A stretch of DNA of 64,000 bases from Ruminococcus sp. (GTDB lineage Bacteria > Bacillota > Clostridia > Oscillospirales > Acutalibacteraceae): positions 28,001-92,000 of the forward strand of contig JAFUKO010000101.1 in NCBI GenBank assembly GCA_017473555.1. The letters are read 5' to 3'. The translations under genes and the position numbers were made by a program. Of this stretch, positions 35,761 through 44,537 are shown one piece after another. The notes below the pieces were generated by a model. The model was not told the origin of the DNA and ran no database searches. It saw only the letters and a list, made by a program, of their open reading frames with translations. The first letter of the stretch is position 1; each line of letters begins with the position of its first letter.

Positions 35761-37440
35761 TTATTTAGCAGAGCTGTAGTCCTTGTTTTTTGTCATAGTC
35801 TTAATAACAAAGAGAGTTACAACAGTTAATACTACACCGATTGGAAGTACGATGTACCAGCTCTGGATGAATCCTGCTAAGATGTAGCAGACAAATGATA
35901 AAGCTGCTACTGTAATAGCATAAGGTATCTGTGTTGAAACGTGGTTTAGGTGGTCACACTGAGCACCTGCTGATGACATAATTGTTGTATCAGAAATTGG
36001 TGAGCAGTGGTCACCGCAAACAGCACCTGCAAGACAAGCTGACATTGAGATAATCATCAGTGGGTTGCTTGGGTCTGCTGCAAAGAGGTAAGTAACGATT
36101 GGGATAAGAATACCGAATGTACCCCATGATGTACCTGTAGCGAATGCGAGTACGCAAGCTACGATGAAGATGATAGCAGGTAAGAAGTTCTGCAGTCCTG
36201 CAGCAGCACCATTCATCAGGTCGCCAACATAGTATTTAGCACCGAGTAAGCCTGTCATATTCTTAAGTGATGTTGCAAACGTGAGGATGAGGATAGCAGG
36301 TACCATAGCGATAAAGCCCTTTGGAATAGCATCCATAGATTCCTTGAATGTAACAACCTTTCTCATTACAAGATAAGCGATTGAAATAACTAGTGCGATT
36401 AAACCGCCCCATGGAAGACCAACTGTTGCATCTGTGTTAGCAAAAGCGTCAACAAATGGAACGCCGTCTAAGATACCGCCGTTGTAAACAAGAGCGAATA
36501 CAGAAATAACGATAAGGATAACTACAGGTAAGATAAGGTCGATAACCTTGCCGCGTGGATTCTCGACAGCTTCCTCGCCCTCCTGCTGTTCACCACAGAA
36601 GAGGTCGCCGTACTCTCTTGCTCTGTACTCGTGCATAGCCATCTTGCCATAGTCAAATCCCATGAATGCGATAGCGATGATGAATACAAAAGTTAAAAGT
36701 GAGTAGAAGTTGTAAGGGATAGCAGCGATGAAAAGGTCAAGACCCTTGCCGTCTTCAGCATATGAAGCAACAGCCGCTGCCCATGATGAAATAGGAGCAA
36801 TCATACATACAGGAGCTGCAGTAGCGTCAATGATGTAAGCAAGCTTTGAACGTGAAATCTTGTGAGCATCAGTTACAGGACGCATAACAGAACCAACTGT
36901 TAAGCAGTTGAAATAGTCATCGATAAAGATAAGTACGCCAAGTACAAATGTAGCAAGCATAGCACCAACCTTAGTTTTGATGTGCTTAGCCGCCCATTTA
37001 CCGAAAGCTGCAGAGCCACCTGATTTATTAACAAGTGCTACGAGAATACCAAGCTCAACTAAGAAGATGAAAATACCTGCTGTATCACTTACTGCAGGGA
37101 TAAGACCATCGTTGATAATAGTGTCCATTGTACCCAGGAAGTTAAACTGTGAGTATAAAAGACCGCCTGTAACGATACCGATGAAAAGTGAGGAGTAAAC
37201 CTCTTTAGTGATGAGTGCAAGACCGATAGCGATAACAGGTGGAAGTAAAGCCCAGAGTGTACCCTGAACAGCACCCTCGCCTGCACAGGTTTCGCAAGCT
37301 TCTCCATCAACTAAACCTGTTGCGTGACAGTCCATACATGAAACTGTGCCGAGATAACCGCCTGACACTGCACCGAAAACGAGCAAGCCGACAATTACAA
37401 CAGCCGCAATAGCAAGAACTATCTTGTTTGTTTTTGACAT
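35761..37440 (-). CDS. lysW: NhaC-family transporter, probable lysine transporter LysW
   Basis: 559 aa, about 12 TM helices with Na+/H+ antiporter NhaC-family blocks (FLVELGILVALVNKSGG; FIDDYFNCLTVGSVMRP; GDHCSPISDTTIMSSAG). On family alone it would be an ion antiporter. However, a complete lysine riboswitch with its own terminator precedes it, and NhaC-type proteins under L-boxes have been predicted to be lysine transporters (LysW). Lysine uptake is therefore the better call. Odd feature: between TM1 and TM2 lies CMDCHATG...CETCAGEG, a DnaJ-type zinc-ribbon motif. The start follows AAGGGGG. Confidence 0.85.
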   Translation of the reverse strand: MSKTNKIVLAIAAVVIVGLLVFGAVSGGYLGTVSCMDCHATGLVDGEACETCAGEGAVQGTLWALLPPVIAIGLALITKEVYSSLFIGIVTGGLLYSQFNFLGTMDTIINDGLIPAVSDTAGIFIFLVELGILVALVNKSGGSAAFGKWAAKHIKTKVGAMLATFVLGVLIFIDDYFNCLTVGSVMRPVTDAHKISRSKLAYIIDATAAPVCMIAPISSWAAAVASYAEDGKGLDLFIAAIPYNFYSLLTFVFIIAIAFMGFDYGKMAMHEYRAREYGDLFCGEQQEGEEAVENPRGKVIDLILPVVILIVISVFALVYNGGILDGVPFVDAFANTDATVGLPWGGLIALVISIAYLVMRKVVTFKESMDAIPKGFIAMVPAILILTFATSLKNMTGLLGAKYYVGDLMNGAAAGLQNFLPAIIFIVACVLAFATGTSWGTFGILIPIVTYLFAADPSNPLMIISMSACLAGAVCGDHCSPISDTTIMSSAGAQCDHLNHVSTQIPYAITVAALSFVCYILAGFIQSWYIVLPIGVVLTVVTLFVIKTMTKNKDYSSAK

Positions 37441-37468
37441 TTTATGTCCCCCTTAATATTTTTATAAA

Positions 37469-37498
37469 ACAAAAACCGTGGCAAAAGTGCCACGGTCA
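37469..37498 (-). terminator. riboswitch-controlled terminator
   Basis: Minus strand: ACCGTGGCA, four-base loop, TGCCACGGT, then TTTTTG. It lies between the lysine aptamer and the transporter's ribosome binding site, so lysine binding should favour this hairpin and stop transcription. Confidence 0.85.
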
Positions 37499-37513
37499 AA
37501 AATTTCAACCAAA

Positions 37514-37673
37514 ATAGCACTCCACCAAAATATTGGTGACAGTGTGATACATATTCTGTATCACCCCAGCCCTGAAATCAACGGATCTTTCTCAGGACTT
37601 CGGCAGTGATTCCTTTCATACACACTAAAAAATCCGTGCCACGTGTGTATTACTCTTAAGCACCGCACCTCTA
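37514..37673 (-). ncRNA. lysine riboswitch (L-box) aptamer
   Basis: Read on the minus strand, the conserved L-box blocks occur in order: AGAGGTGCGG (37673-37664), ACTGCCGAAG (37607-37598), CTGGGGTGATACAG (37569-37556) and GGAGTGCTA (37523-37515). The P2 arm is ATACACAC / GTGTGTAT. Its loop contains ACGGAT (37637-37632) and the P3 loop contains the complement ATCCGT (37586-37581), the L2-L3 kissing contact typical of this class. All core elements appear intact. Confidence 0.95.
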
Positions 37674-37690
37674 TTTTTGCTTATACAGAG

Positions 37691-37718
37691 ATTATAACAA
37701 AAATCACCGTTTCGTCAA
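37691..37718 (-). promoter_or_regulatory. promoter of the riboswitch-transporter transcript
   Basis: Minus strand: TTGACG, a 16-bp spacer and TATAAT, about 18 bases upstream of the aptamer. Confidence 0.7.
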
Positions 37719-37761
37719 CCTTTTCGACAAAATTGTTACCATATATGAAGAAAAACTATAT

Positions 37762-37796
37762 AAAAAGAAAAAAGCTCTCCCGTAGGAGAGCTTTTA
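37762..37796 (-). terminator. terminator of the beta-CASP hydrolase gene
   Basis: An 11-bp stem AAAAGCTCTCC / GGAGAGCTTTT with a CGTA-type loop; a T run follows on the minus strand. Confidence 0.85.
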
Positions 37797-37808
37797 AGTG
37801 CTTGTACT

Positions 37809-39422
37809 TTACTTATAGCTTTTAAATTCTGCAATCAAAGCGTTAATCTGTTCGGTGAATTTCTTTAAATCCTTGTTTGGTATACCATCTAAATCCTTAG
37901 CGAAACTCTGGAGTCGTCGTGTACTTTCAAGCAGGTTGTGATAAAGCACGTTGCTCTTTGAGCTTTGCTCAAAAGTCTTACGCTCGATGCGTATTCCCTT
38001 AGTGATATTTGTGAATTCACCCGTTTTAAGGTCAAATTCTGTACCGCTGAAAGGGGCGAATGCATCGTAGCCTAACGTTTTCAGCTCACTTACAAAGTTG
38101 TCAGCAGCATTTTCGTCACCATGGTTTACAAACACCTTTTGAGGTTTGTTTCCCATACTCTGTAGCCACTTGATAAGACCGTTTTTATCAGCGTGTCCGC
38201 TGACACCCTGGAGTGTACAAATCTCAGCGTTAACAGCGATTTCATCACCAAAAAGTCGCACAGACTCTGCCCCGTCATGAATAAGTCTGCCGAGCGTGCC
38301 GTGAGCCTGATATCCGACAAAGAGCACCGTGCACTCCTTGCGCCATAAATTATATTTGAGATGGTGACAGACTCGACCTGCTTCACACATACCGCTAGCT
38401 GAAATAATTACCTTTGGTGTCTGGTCAGAGTTTAATTTCATCGACTCGCTTGTGGATATATATGTGTGCAGGTTAGAAAACATAAGCGGATTATCTCCGT
38501 TTTTCATAACAGCGAGAATCTCGTCATCAAGACATTCCATATCGCACTGCTGGTAGATGCTTGTAGCTTCATTTGCAAGCGGAGAGTCAACGTATACAGG
38601 AAAGTCGCCGACCTTGTCTTCAATCATCTTAGAGTTTTTAATCTCTCGGATGAAGTAGAGCATCTCCTGAGTTCTGCCTACAGCAAAAGACGGAATAATC
38701 AGGTTGCCACCACGGGAGAGTGTTCGTTCAATGTGAGCAGCCAGAGCTTGTACTGAGTGTGTTCTGTTTTCATCGTGCAACCTGTCACCATAGGTTGATT
38801 CAATCACAACGTAGTCAGTGTCAGGTGCAGGGCTTGGGTCTTTGATGATAGGTTGGTTAGTATTGCCGACATCGCCTGAGAAGAGAATCGTCTTTTCTAC
38901 ATCGCCTTCTTTGAGCCACAGCTCAATGCACGCACTACCTAAAAGATGACCTACATCATAAAAACGTACAGCAAGGTTTTCGCTTAAAACTATTGTTTTT
39001 GAGTATTCGCATCGTCGAAACAGCTTGCACACTTCTTCAGCATCAGACAGCGTATATAGTGGTTCTATAAGGTCCTTGCCTGCACGCTTTTTCTTGCGGT
39101 TTTTATATTTAGCCTCGCTTTCCTGAATGTGAGCGCAATCTCTGAGCATTATGTTGCACAGATTTGCAGTTTCGTTAGTGCACAGAATTTCTCCCTTAAA
39201 GCCGTTTTTGTACAGTAGTGGAAGATGACCTGAATGGTCAACGTGAGCGTGGGTGAGAAGAACAAGGTCGATTTCGTTTTCAGGAACAGGCAGAGGAGCG
39301 TTTTCGAAAACGTTAAAGCCTTGTTCCATACCGCAGTCGATAAGAATTTTGTGAGGACCGACTTCAAGGTAGGTACAGCTGCCTGTAACTTCGTGAGCTG
39401 CACCGATGAACATGATTTTCAT
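37809..39422 (-). CDS. MBL-fold beta-CASP metallohydrolase (RNA-processing type)
   Basis: 537 aa. Metallo-beta-lactamase core with LTHAHVDHSGHLP, LLGSACIELW and FSGDVG, then the beta-CASP insert (PSFAVGRTQEMLYF; SASGMCEAGRVCHHLKYNL) and C-terminal GHADKNGL and VNHGDENA motifs. This is the CPSF73/YsgI-like group of RNA endonucleases or exonucleases. A helical C-terminal tail (about 470-537) follows. It sits 26 bases after the uridine-kinase-like gene and is probably co-transcribed. Confidence 0.88.
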   Translation of the reverse strand: MKIMFIGAAHEVTGSCTYLEVGPHKILIDCGMEQGFNVFENAPLPVPENEIDLVLLTHAHVDHSGHLPLLYKNGFKGEILCTNETANLCNIMLRDCAHIQESEAKYKNRKKKRAGKDLIEPLYTLSDAEEVCKLFRRCEYSKTIVLSENLAVRFYDVGHLLGSACIELWLKEGDVEKTILFSGDVGNTNQPIIKDPSPAPDTDYVVIESTYGDRLHDENRTHSVQALAAHIERTLSRGGNLIIPSFAVGRTQEMLYFIREIKNSKMIEDKVGDFPVYVDSPLANEATSIYQQCDMECLDDEILAVMKNGDNPLMFSNLHTYISTSESMKLNSDQTPKVIISASGMCEAGRVCHHLKYNLWRKECTVLFVGYQAHGTLGRLIHDGAESVRLFGDEIAVNAEICTLQGVSGHADKNGLIKWLQSMGNKPQKVFVNHGDENAADNFVSELKTLGYDAFAPFSGTEFDLKTGEFTNITKGIRIERKTFEQSSKSNVLYHNLLESTRRLQSFAKDLDGIPNKDLKKFTEQINALIAEFKSYK

Positions 39423-39448
39423 AAAATCAACTCCGTTTCAGATTGTGT

Positions 39449-40372
39449 TTATAGATAGTGTAAAGAGCTGTCGCCGATAAATTCACGCATAAGCGAATTT
39501 GACGGCACAAGATTTTTGTCAAGCTCGCACGCTTGTTCAATCACTTTAGTAAGAGTAACAACCTCGTTTGTTTGAGGTAAAGTGGACAGGCTGTTTAAAA
39601 GTAATGAGCGATAAATGTTAATCTCGTAGGGGATAATCGTATCGATTGAGTAGTTGCATCTGTTCATAAATGGACGGATGAACTCGTCCTCACCCTCGTT
39701 AACGCTCAAAAACATATTAAATGTGTCGAGCAAATCTCGATCTCTGGTTTCCTGATCTCTAATCATTCTACGAGCAAGGCGGATAACCTTTGAACGCAGC
39801 TCTATTTCATCTGTAACAAACTGACTGCGTATGCTGACGTAAAATCTCGCACACTCTTCGTCAGGTACAGTGATAACGTTTGGATTCAAGGCGTGTGTGC
39901 CCTCAAAAATTATGATTTCGCCTTCTTTGCGTTTGAGTGTCCAGCCTGAAAACTCACGTTTGCAGGTTGTGAAATTATACTTTGGAATATCAACAGAAAC
40001 GCAGTCCAGAATACATCGTATCTGCATATTGAGATAGTTTTTATCAAGTCTGTCAGGTGATTCTAAATCAAGCTTGCCGTCTTTAGCTAACTTGAACTCC
40101 TCGTCGTTAAGCTCACGAAAATAGTTATCAAGCGAAATAGTGTGTGCTTCGTGTCCCCAACTGTCAAGCAACGCCTCCAGCTTCATAGCTGTCGTAGTCT
40201 TGCCACTTCCTGACGGTCCTGAAATCAACACAATAGGAGCGATGTTAGCGTTATCTGCTATACGTCTAGCAATGTTTTCAAGCTGAGTGTTGTATTCGCT
40301 TTCGCAGAACTCGATGAATTTCTGCGGATTGTTTTTAATCTGATAGTTAATGTCGTCTAAGTAGTACTTCAT
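39449..40372 (-). CDS. uridine kinase/phosphoribulokinase family nucleoside kinase
   Basis: 307 aa. P-loop ISGPSGSGKTTTAMKL near residue 55, then TISLDNYF, ESPDRLD and IIFEGTHALNP, all family landmarks. It lacks the TGS domain found in the longer 550-aa nucleoside kinases of Clostridia, so it matches only their C-terminal half; residues 1-45 are a short helical extension. The start follows AGAGGTG. Substrate unproven. Confidence 0.85.
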   Translation of the reverse strand: MKYYLDDINYQIKNNPQKFIEFCESEYNTQLENIARRIADNANIAPIVLISGPSGSGKTTTAMKLEALLDSWGHEAHTISLDNYFRELNDEEFKLAKDGKLDLESPDRLDKNYLNMQIRCILDCVSVDIPKYNFTTCKREFSGWTLKRKEGEIIIFEGTHALNPNVITVPDEECARFYVSIRSQFVTDEIELRSKVIRLARRMIRDQETRDRDLLDTFNMFLSVNEGEDEFIRPFMNRCNYSIDTIIPYEINIYRSLLLNSLSTLPQTNEVVTLTKVIEQACELDKNLVPSNSLMREFIGDSSLHYL

Positions 40373-40434
40373 AATAAACACCTCTTGTCTATTTTTATTT
40401 TACCACGATGTTGTGGAGAAAATATATATAATAT

Positions 40435-40470
40435 GTAAAAAAATAACAGCGAAAAATATATCTCGCTGTC
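40435..40470 (-). terminator. terminator of the formyltransferase gene
   Basis: ACAGCGA / TCGCTGT with a 10-nt AT loop; minus-strand T run TTATTTTTTT. Confidence 0.8.
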
Positions 40471-40481
40471 AGATTACGCAG

Positions 40482-41258
40482 TTACCCCTTTGTGTCACAC
40501 TTGATGTAACCGCCGTTTATTTTAAATTGTTTGCCACAGTTTTCACCTTTTACAGCTGTTGCTTTAAGAAATCTGTGTTCGTTTTCACCGTCATCATAAA
40601 TAGTATAAAAGCCGTAAAAAGCCCTGAGTATCCTGTCAGCATACTCAAAATCGGTGCTTTTTGTGATGATGTAATCACGTTCATCAGGGGCGGTTTCATA
40701 TTCTCCCTCACCCTGAGTACGAGCATTTTCAAAGTAATAGTCAAAATTACACAGTAACTCCTTAACCATATCAGGGAGCAAAGCGTATATTTTTTCCATA
40801 AATGTGTCAAGGTTCTCGGCCTTATCAAGTTCAAAAGACTTTTGCATCAAAATTTCGCCTGTGTCAAAAGTTTCTTCCATTTTGTGAAAGGTGACGCCAC
40901 TTTTTTTATCCTTCCTTAAGATAGAAAGAGGCATCGGCCACGCACCTCTGCCTTGTGGCAAAAGGGACGGATGCACGTTAATCATTTTTAAACCTTTGAG
41001 TATCGGCATACGATAGTAATAAGCCGCACAAAACAGAGCCTCTACACCATTGTTTTTGAGTTCTTCTAAATCTGAGAGGGTGATTTTATCGTAAGTTATC
41101 GGTATATTGTGACTTTTTGCAAACTGTGTAACTTTTGTATTAAATTCAGTCACCTGATCTACCTTACAGGAGAAAATCTTAGTGATTTCACAACCGTTTT
41201 GGTATAAACTTTCCAGCATAGGATAAAACAAATCAAAGCCTGCATACGCAATTTTCAT
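40482..41258 (-). CDS. formyltransferase-family protein
   Basis: 258 aa. NVHPSLLPQGRGAWPMP contains the His and the loop conserved in methionyl-tRNA and GAR formyltransferases; GVTFHKMEETFDTGEIL follows. The fold is formyl_trans_N with a divergent C-terminal half and no tRNA-binding Fmt_C domain (about 315 aa would be usual), so it is not the housekeeping Fmt. The real substrate, possibly a nucleotide sugar or amino sugar, is unknown. Confidence 0.8.
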   Translation of the reverse strand: MKIAYAGFDLFYPMLESLYQNGCEITKIFSCKVDQVTEFNTKVTQFAKSHNIPITYDKITLSDLEELKNNGVEALFCAAYYYRMPILKGLKMINVHPSLLPQGRGAWPMPLSILRKDKKSGVTFHKMEETFDTGEILMQKSFELDKAENLDTFMEKIYALLPDMVKELLCNFDYYFENARTQGEGEYETAPDERDYIITKSTDFEYADRILRAFYGFYTIYDDGENEHRFLKATAVKGENCGKQFKINGGYIKCDTKG

Positions 41259-41331
41259 AAAATCTCCCTCCTTTTTATATACTATACCACAGATATACTT
41301 GCTTAATCAATCACAGAAATTCACTTGCTTA

Positions 41332-41360
41332 TTGACTTTATGATTACTTTGCGATAAAAT
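41332..41360 (+). promoter_or_regulatory. promoter of the SCIFF operon
   Basis: TTGACT, a 17-bp spacer and TAAAAT, 31 bases before the scfA ATG. Confidence 0.7.
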
Positions 41361-41390
41361 ACACTTAGACTATTATAGGAGGTTACTACT

Positions 41391-41543
41391 ATGGAACATA
41401 TCAAGACTATCGAAACTCGTAATCTTTGCGAAAGCGCAAAGAAGGGTGGCTGTGGCGAGTGCCAGACTTCATGTCAGTCTGCTTGCAAAACAAGCTGCGG
41501 TATTGCTAACCAGAAGTGTGAGAGCACAAAGGAGAGCAAGTAA
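41391..41543 (+). CDS. scfA: SCIFF peptide precursor (ranthipeptide)
   Basis: 50 aa, preceded by AGGAGG. The translation reads MEHIKTIETRNLCESAKK, then GGCGECQTSCQSACKTSC, then GIANQKCE. The C-terminal part is the near-invariant Six-Cysteines-in-Forty-Five core of Clostridia (Cys 21, 24, 28, 32, 36, 43). The next gene's product installs thioether crosslinks on it. An extra Cys at position 13 lies in the leader. SCIFF peptides are nearly universal in Clostridia and have been linked to population or metabolic signalling. Confidence 0.95.
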   Translation: MEHIKTIETRNLCESAKKGGCGECQTSCQSACKTSCGIANQKCESTKESK

Positions 41544-41558
41544 TTTTTAACAGGAAAG

Positions 41559-41586
41559 TGCCGCTCACAAGGGCGGCATTTTTTAT
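41559..41586 (+). terminator. terminator/attenuator between precursor and maturase
   Basis: TGCCGC / GCGGCA with T run. It would give more precursor mRNA than maturase mRNA, as expected for a peptide and its modifying enzyme. Confidence 0.75.
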
Positions 41587-41621
41587 TGATATGGTTTATG
41601 AAGTGGTAAAGAGGAGTAATT

Positions 41622-42998
41622 ATGATTCACCAGTATAAATTAGGCGGATATAATATCGTGCTCGATATATGCTCAGGAGCAGTCCACGCTGTTGATGAAG
41701 TGGCTTACGATATTATCGCAATGTTTCTTGATAACGATAAAGATACAGTTATTTCAGCTATGAATGAAAAGTATGCTGACAGAGCTGACATTACAAAGGA
41801 AGATATAGAAGAGTGCTATGCTCAGGTAGTATCTTTAAAAGATAGCGGTAAGCTTTTTGTAGAAGATACATTTGAGCCGATGGCAGGAGAACTTAAGCGT
41901 AAAACTGCAGGAGTTGTAAAAGCATTGTGCCTGCATATTGCTCACACCTGTAATCTGAATTGTGCGTACTGTTTTGCTTCTCAGGGTAAGTATCAGGGCG
42001 AGAGAGCTTTGATGAGTTTTGAAGTAGGCAAGCGTGCACTTGATTTCCTTGTTGAAAATTCAGGCTCAAGACACAATTTAGAGGTTGACTTTTTCGGCGG
42101 TGAACCGCTGATGAATTTCGATGTTGTAAAACAGCTTGTACAGTATGCTCGTTCAATTGAAAAAGAAAAGGGCAAGAACTTCCGTTTCACTCTTACTACA
42201 AACGGTGTTTTAATTGACGATGATGTAATCGACTTTGCAAACAAAGAGATGAGCAACGTTGTACTAAGTTTAGACGGCAGAAAAGAAGTCCACGATAAAT
42301 TCAGAGTAGACTACAGTGGTAACGGTAGCTGGGAGAAGATTGTCCCTAAGTTTAAAAAGCTTGTCGATGCCAGAAATAATAAGGACTACTATATGCGTGG
42401 TACCTTCACCCACCACAATCCTGACTTTTTAGAAGATATCAAAACTATGCTCGACTTAGGCTTTACAGAGCTTTCTATGGAGCCTGTTGTTTGTGCTGAT
42501 ACTGATGAGTCAGCTTTGACTTATGATGATTTACCAATCGTTTTAGACCAGTATGAGAAGCTCTCCGAGCTTATGATACAGCGTAGAAAAGACGGCAAGC
42601 CGTTTACTTTCTACCACTATATGATAGATTTACAGGGCGGTCCTTGTATCTACAAGCGTATTTCAGGTTGTGGCTCAGGTACAGAGTATATGGCTGTCAC
42701 TCCTTGGGGTGACCTCTATCCATGTCACCAGTTTGTAGGTGATGAAAAGTACCTGCTTGGTAACATCTTCGACGGTGTTAAGAACACAGCCATTCAGGAT
42801 GAGTTTATGGAGTGCAACGTGTACTCCCGTGAAGAGTGTAGGGATTGCTGGGCAAGACTTTACTGCTCAGGCGGATGTGCCGCAAACGCATACCACGCTA
42901 CCGGCTCAGTAAAAGGCGTATACAAGTACGGCTGTGAGCTGTTCAAAAAGCGTATGGAATGTGCGATTATGGCAGAGGTTGATAGACTTTTATCATAA
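41622..42998 (+). CDS. scfB: SCIFF radical SAM maturase
   Basis: 458 aa. An N-terminal peptide-recognition (RRE-like) segment (about 1-90) is followed by the radical SAM domain, with CNLNC-x-x-C giving C110, C114 and C117 for the 4Fe-4S cluster. The C-terminal SPASM domain has the auxiliary-cluster cysteines (CGSG; YPCHQF; CRDCWARLYCSGGC; YGCELF). It forms thioether bonds between Cys of ScfA and acceptor residues. Lies 78 bases after scfA. Confidence 0.94.
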   Translation: MIHQYKLGGYNIVLDICSGAVHAVDEVAYDIIAMFLDNDKDTVISAMNEKYADRADITKEDIEECYAQVVSLKDSGKLFVEDTFEPMAGELKRKTAGVVKALCLHIAHTCNLNCAYCFASQGKYQGERALMSFEVGKRALDFLVENSGSRHNLEVDFFGGEPLMNFDVVKQLVQYARSIEKEKGKNFRFTLTTNGVLIDDDVIDFANKEMSNVVLSLDGRKEVHDKFRVDYSGNGSWEKIVPKFKKLVDARNNKDYYMRGTFTHHNPDFLEDIKTMLDLGFTELSMEPVVCADTDESALTYDDLPIVLDQYEKLSELMIQRRKDGKPFTFYHYMIDLQGGPCIYKRISGCGSGTEYMAVTPWGDLYPCHQFVGDEKYLLGNIFDGVKNTAIQDEFMECNVYSREECRDCWARLYCSGGCAANAYHATGSVKGVYKYGCELFKKRMECAIMAEVDRLLS

Positions 42999-43054
42999 AC
43001 TATCTGGGACGATGTTAATCGTCCCTTACCTTTATGGATACATTCGTTTTACCA

Positions 43055-43112
43055 ATAAAAGGCTCCCTTGTGTAAAGGGAACTGTCACCATTGGGTGACT
43101 GAGGGATTGTTT
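43055..43112. repeat. interspersed intergenic repeat of gut Firmicutes
   Basis: It contains GGCTCCCTTGTGTAAAGGGA and, next to it, CTGTCACC...GGGTGACTGAGGGA, two small hairpins. I recall this unit from many Ruminococcus and Faecalibacterium intergenic regions. It lies just upstream of the PLP enzyme gene and may provide its 5' leader. Confidence 0.55.
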
Positions 43113-43148
43113 GTACGTCGGCACCAAGTAACTACTCTAGAGGTCAAT

Positions 43149-44486
43149 ATGAACACACCTATCGTAGATTTTGTAAAAAAATACAATGATAATAACACCG
43201 TGCGTGCTCATATGCCGGGGCACAAGGGTGAGAGTATTCTGGGGATTGAACATCTTGATATAACAGAAATCAAGGGGGCAGACTCGCTTTTTGAATGTGA
43301 TTCTATAATCAAAGAAAGCGAGAAAAACGCAGGCTTACTTTTTAATGCTCACACCTTTTACTCAACAGAGGGCTCGTCGCTGTGTATCAGAGCTATGCTG
43401 TATCTTGCATATCTTTATGCAAAAAAAGAGGGGAAAGCACCGCTTGTTTTAGCAGGACGAAACGCCCACAAAACTTTTTTATCAGGTGTTGCTTTGCTCG
43501 ATATGGATGTTGAGTGGCTTTACCCTGAAAACACAACACATCTTTCTCTTGATATATCTGCAGAAGAATTGGATAAAAAGTTGAGTGATATGAGCACAAA
43601 ACCGTGTGCACTCTATCTTACTTCTCCTGATTATCTTGGCAACACACTTGATATTAATGCGATTTCAAAGGTATGCAAAAAACATTCTGTGCTGCTTTTG
43701 GTTGATAATGCTCACGGTGCGTATCTCAGATTTTTAGAAAAATCACAGCATCCTATTGACCTTGGAGCTGATATCTGCTGTGACTCGGCTCATAAAACAC
43801 TACCTGTCTTGACAGGTGGAGCGTATCTGCATATTTCTAAAGATGCAGACGGCTTGTTTAGTGAAAAGGCTAAAACAGCCCTATCTATATTTGCATCAAC
43901 TTCTCCGTCTTATCTCATAATGCAGTCGCTTGATATGGCAAATTTATATATGGCTGACGGCTACCGTGAAAAACTAGGTGAGTTTATAGAAAAGGTTGAT
44001 GCTCTAAAAAGTGAGTTAGTGGAGAACGGCTACTCTATTATCGGCAACGAACCGCTTAAGGTAACAATAAACGCCAAAAACTACGGCTATAAAGGTACAG
44101 AGCTAGGGGAGATTTTACGAGAGCATAATATTGAATGCGAGTTTGCTGACCCTGACTTTTTGGTGCTGATGCTGACACCGTCTTTAAAAGATACCGAACT
44201 TGTCAAAATAAAAGACACTTTAATAAGTATAGAAAAACGTGAGATAATAAAAGCTACACCGCTCCCTCTTTACATACCTGAAAGAGTGATGTCAGTGCGT
44301 GATGCTGTACTGTCTTTGTCAAAAACCGTAAAAGTACAAGACAGCGTAGGGAAAGTAGTAGCCAATGCGACGGTATCGTGCCCTCCTGCTGTGCCTGTAG
44401 TTGTCAGCGGAGAGCGGATTGATGACAACGCACTGTCGCTTTTTGAGGATTCCAACATAACAGAATGTGAAGTAGTAATAGAATAA
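43149..44486 (+). CDS. Orn/Lys/Arg decarboxylase-family PLP enzyme
   Basis: 445 aa. MPGHKGE, IKGADSLF, TEGSSLCIRAML and the PLP lysine motif CDSAHKTLPVLTGGAYL identify the aspartate-aminotransferase-fold decarboxylase of the SpeA/YaaO type. Acts on arginine, lysine or ornithine; the substrate cannot be chosen. The ATG at 43149 follows AGAGGT; the frame is open upstream through the repeat, which I reject as coding. The C-terminal domain is short. Confidence 0.85.
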   Translation: MNTPIVDFVKKYNDNNTVRAHMPGHKGESILGIEHLDITEIKGADSLFECDSIIKESEKNAGLLFNAHTFYSTEGSSLCIRAMLYLAYLYAKKEGKAPLVLAGRNAHKTFLSGVALLDMDVEWLYPENTTHLSLDISAEELDKKLSDMSTKPCALYLTSPDYLGNTLDINAISKVCKKHSVLLLVDNAHGAYLRFLEKSQHPIDLGADICCDSAHKTLPVLTGGAYLHISKDADGLFSEKAKTALSIFASTSPSYLIMQSLDMANLYMADGYREKLGEFIEKVDALKSELVENGYSIIGNEPLKVTINAKNYGYKGTELGEILREHNIECEFADPDFLVLMLTPSLKDTELVKIKDTLISIEKREIIKATPLPLYIPERVMSVRDAVLSLSKTVKVQDSVGKVVANATVSCPPAVPVVVSGERIDDNALSLFEDSNITECEVVIE

Positions 44487-44490
44487 ACCC

Positions 44491-44535
44491 AAAACAGCCC
44501 CTTGATATCTTCGTATATCAAGGGGCTGTTTTATG
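44491..44535. terminator. bidirectional terminator
   Basis: An 18-bp perfect stem from AAAACAGCCCCTTGATAT, six-base loop, then its complement. It separates convergent genes. Confidence 0.9.
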
Positions 44536-44537
44536 TA

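Noticed and set aside
37636-37650. Seven-base pairing CGTGGCA with the terminator's 3' strand as an antiterminator
   Set aside because: That stretch is in the P2 loop next to the kissing contact of the lysine aptamer, so a P1-based antiterminator is more likely; the match may be coincidence.
43068-43148. N-terminal extension of the PLP enzyme
   Set aside because: The extension translates the interspersed repeat; the ATG at 43149 matches the family start.
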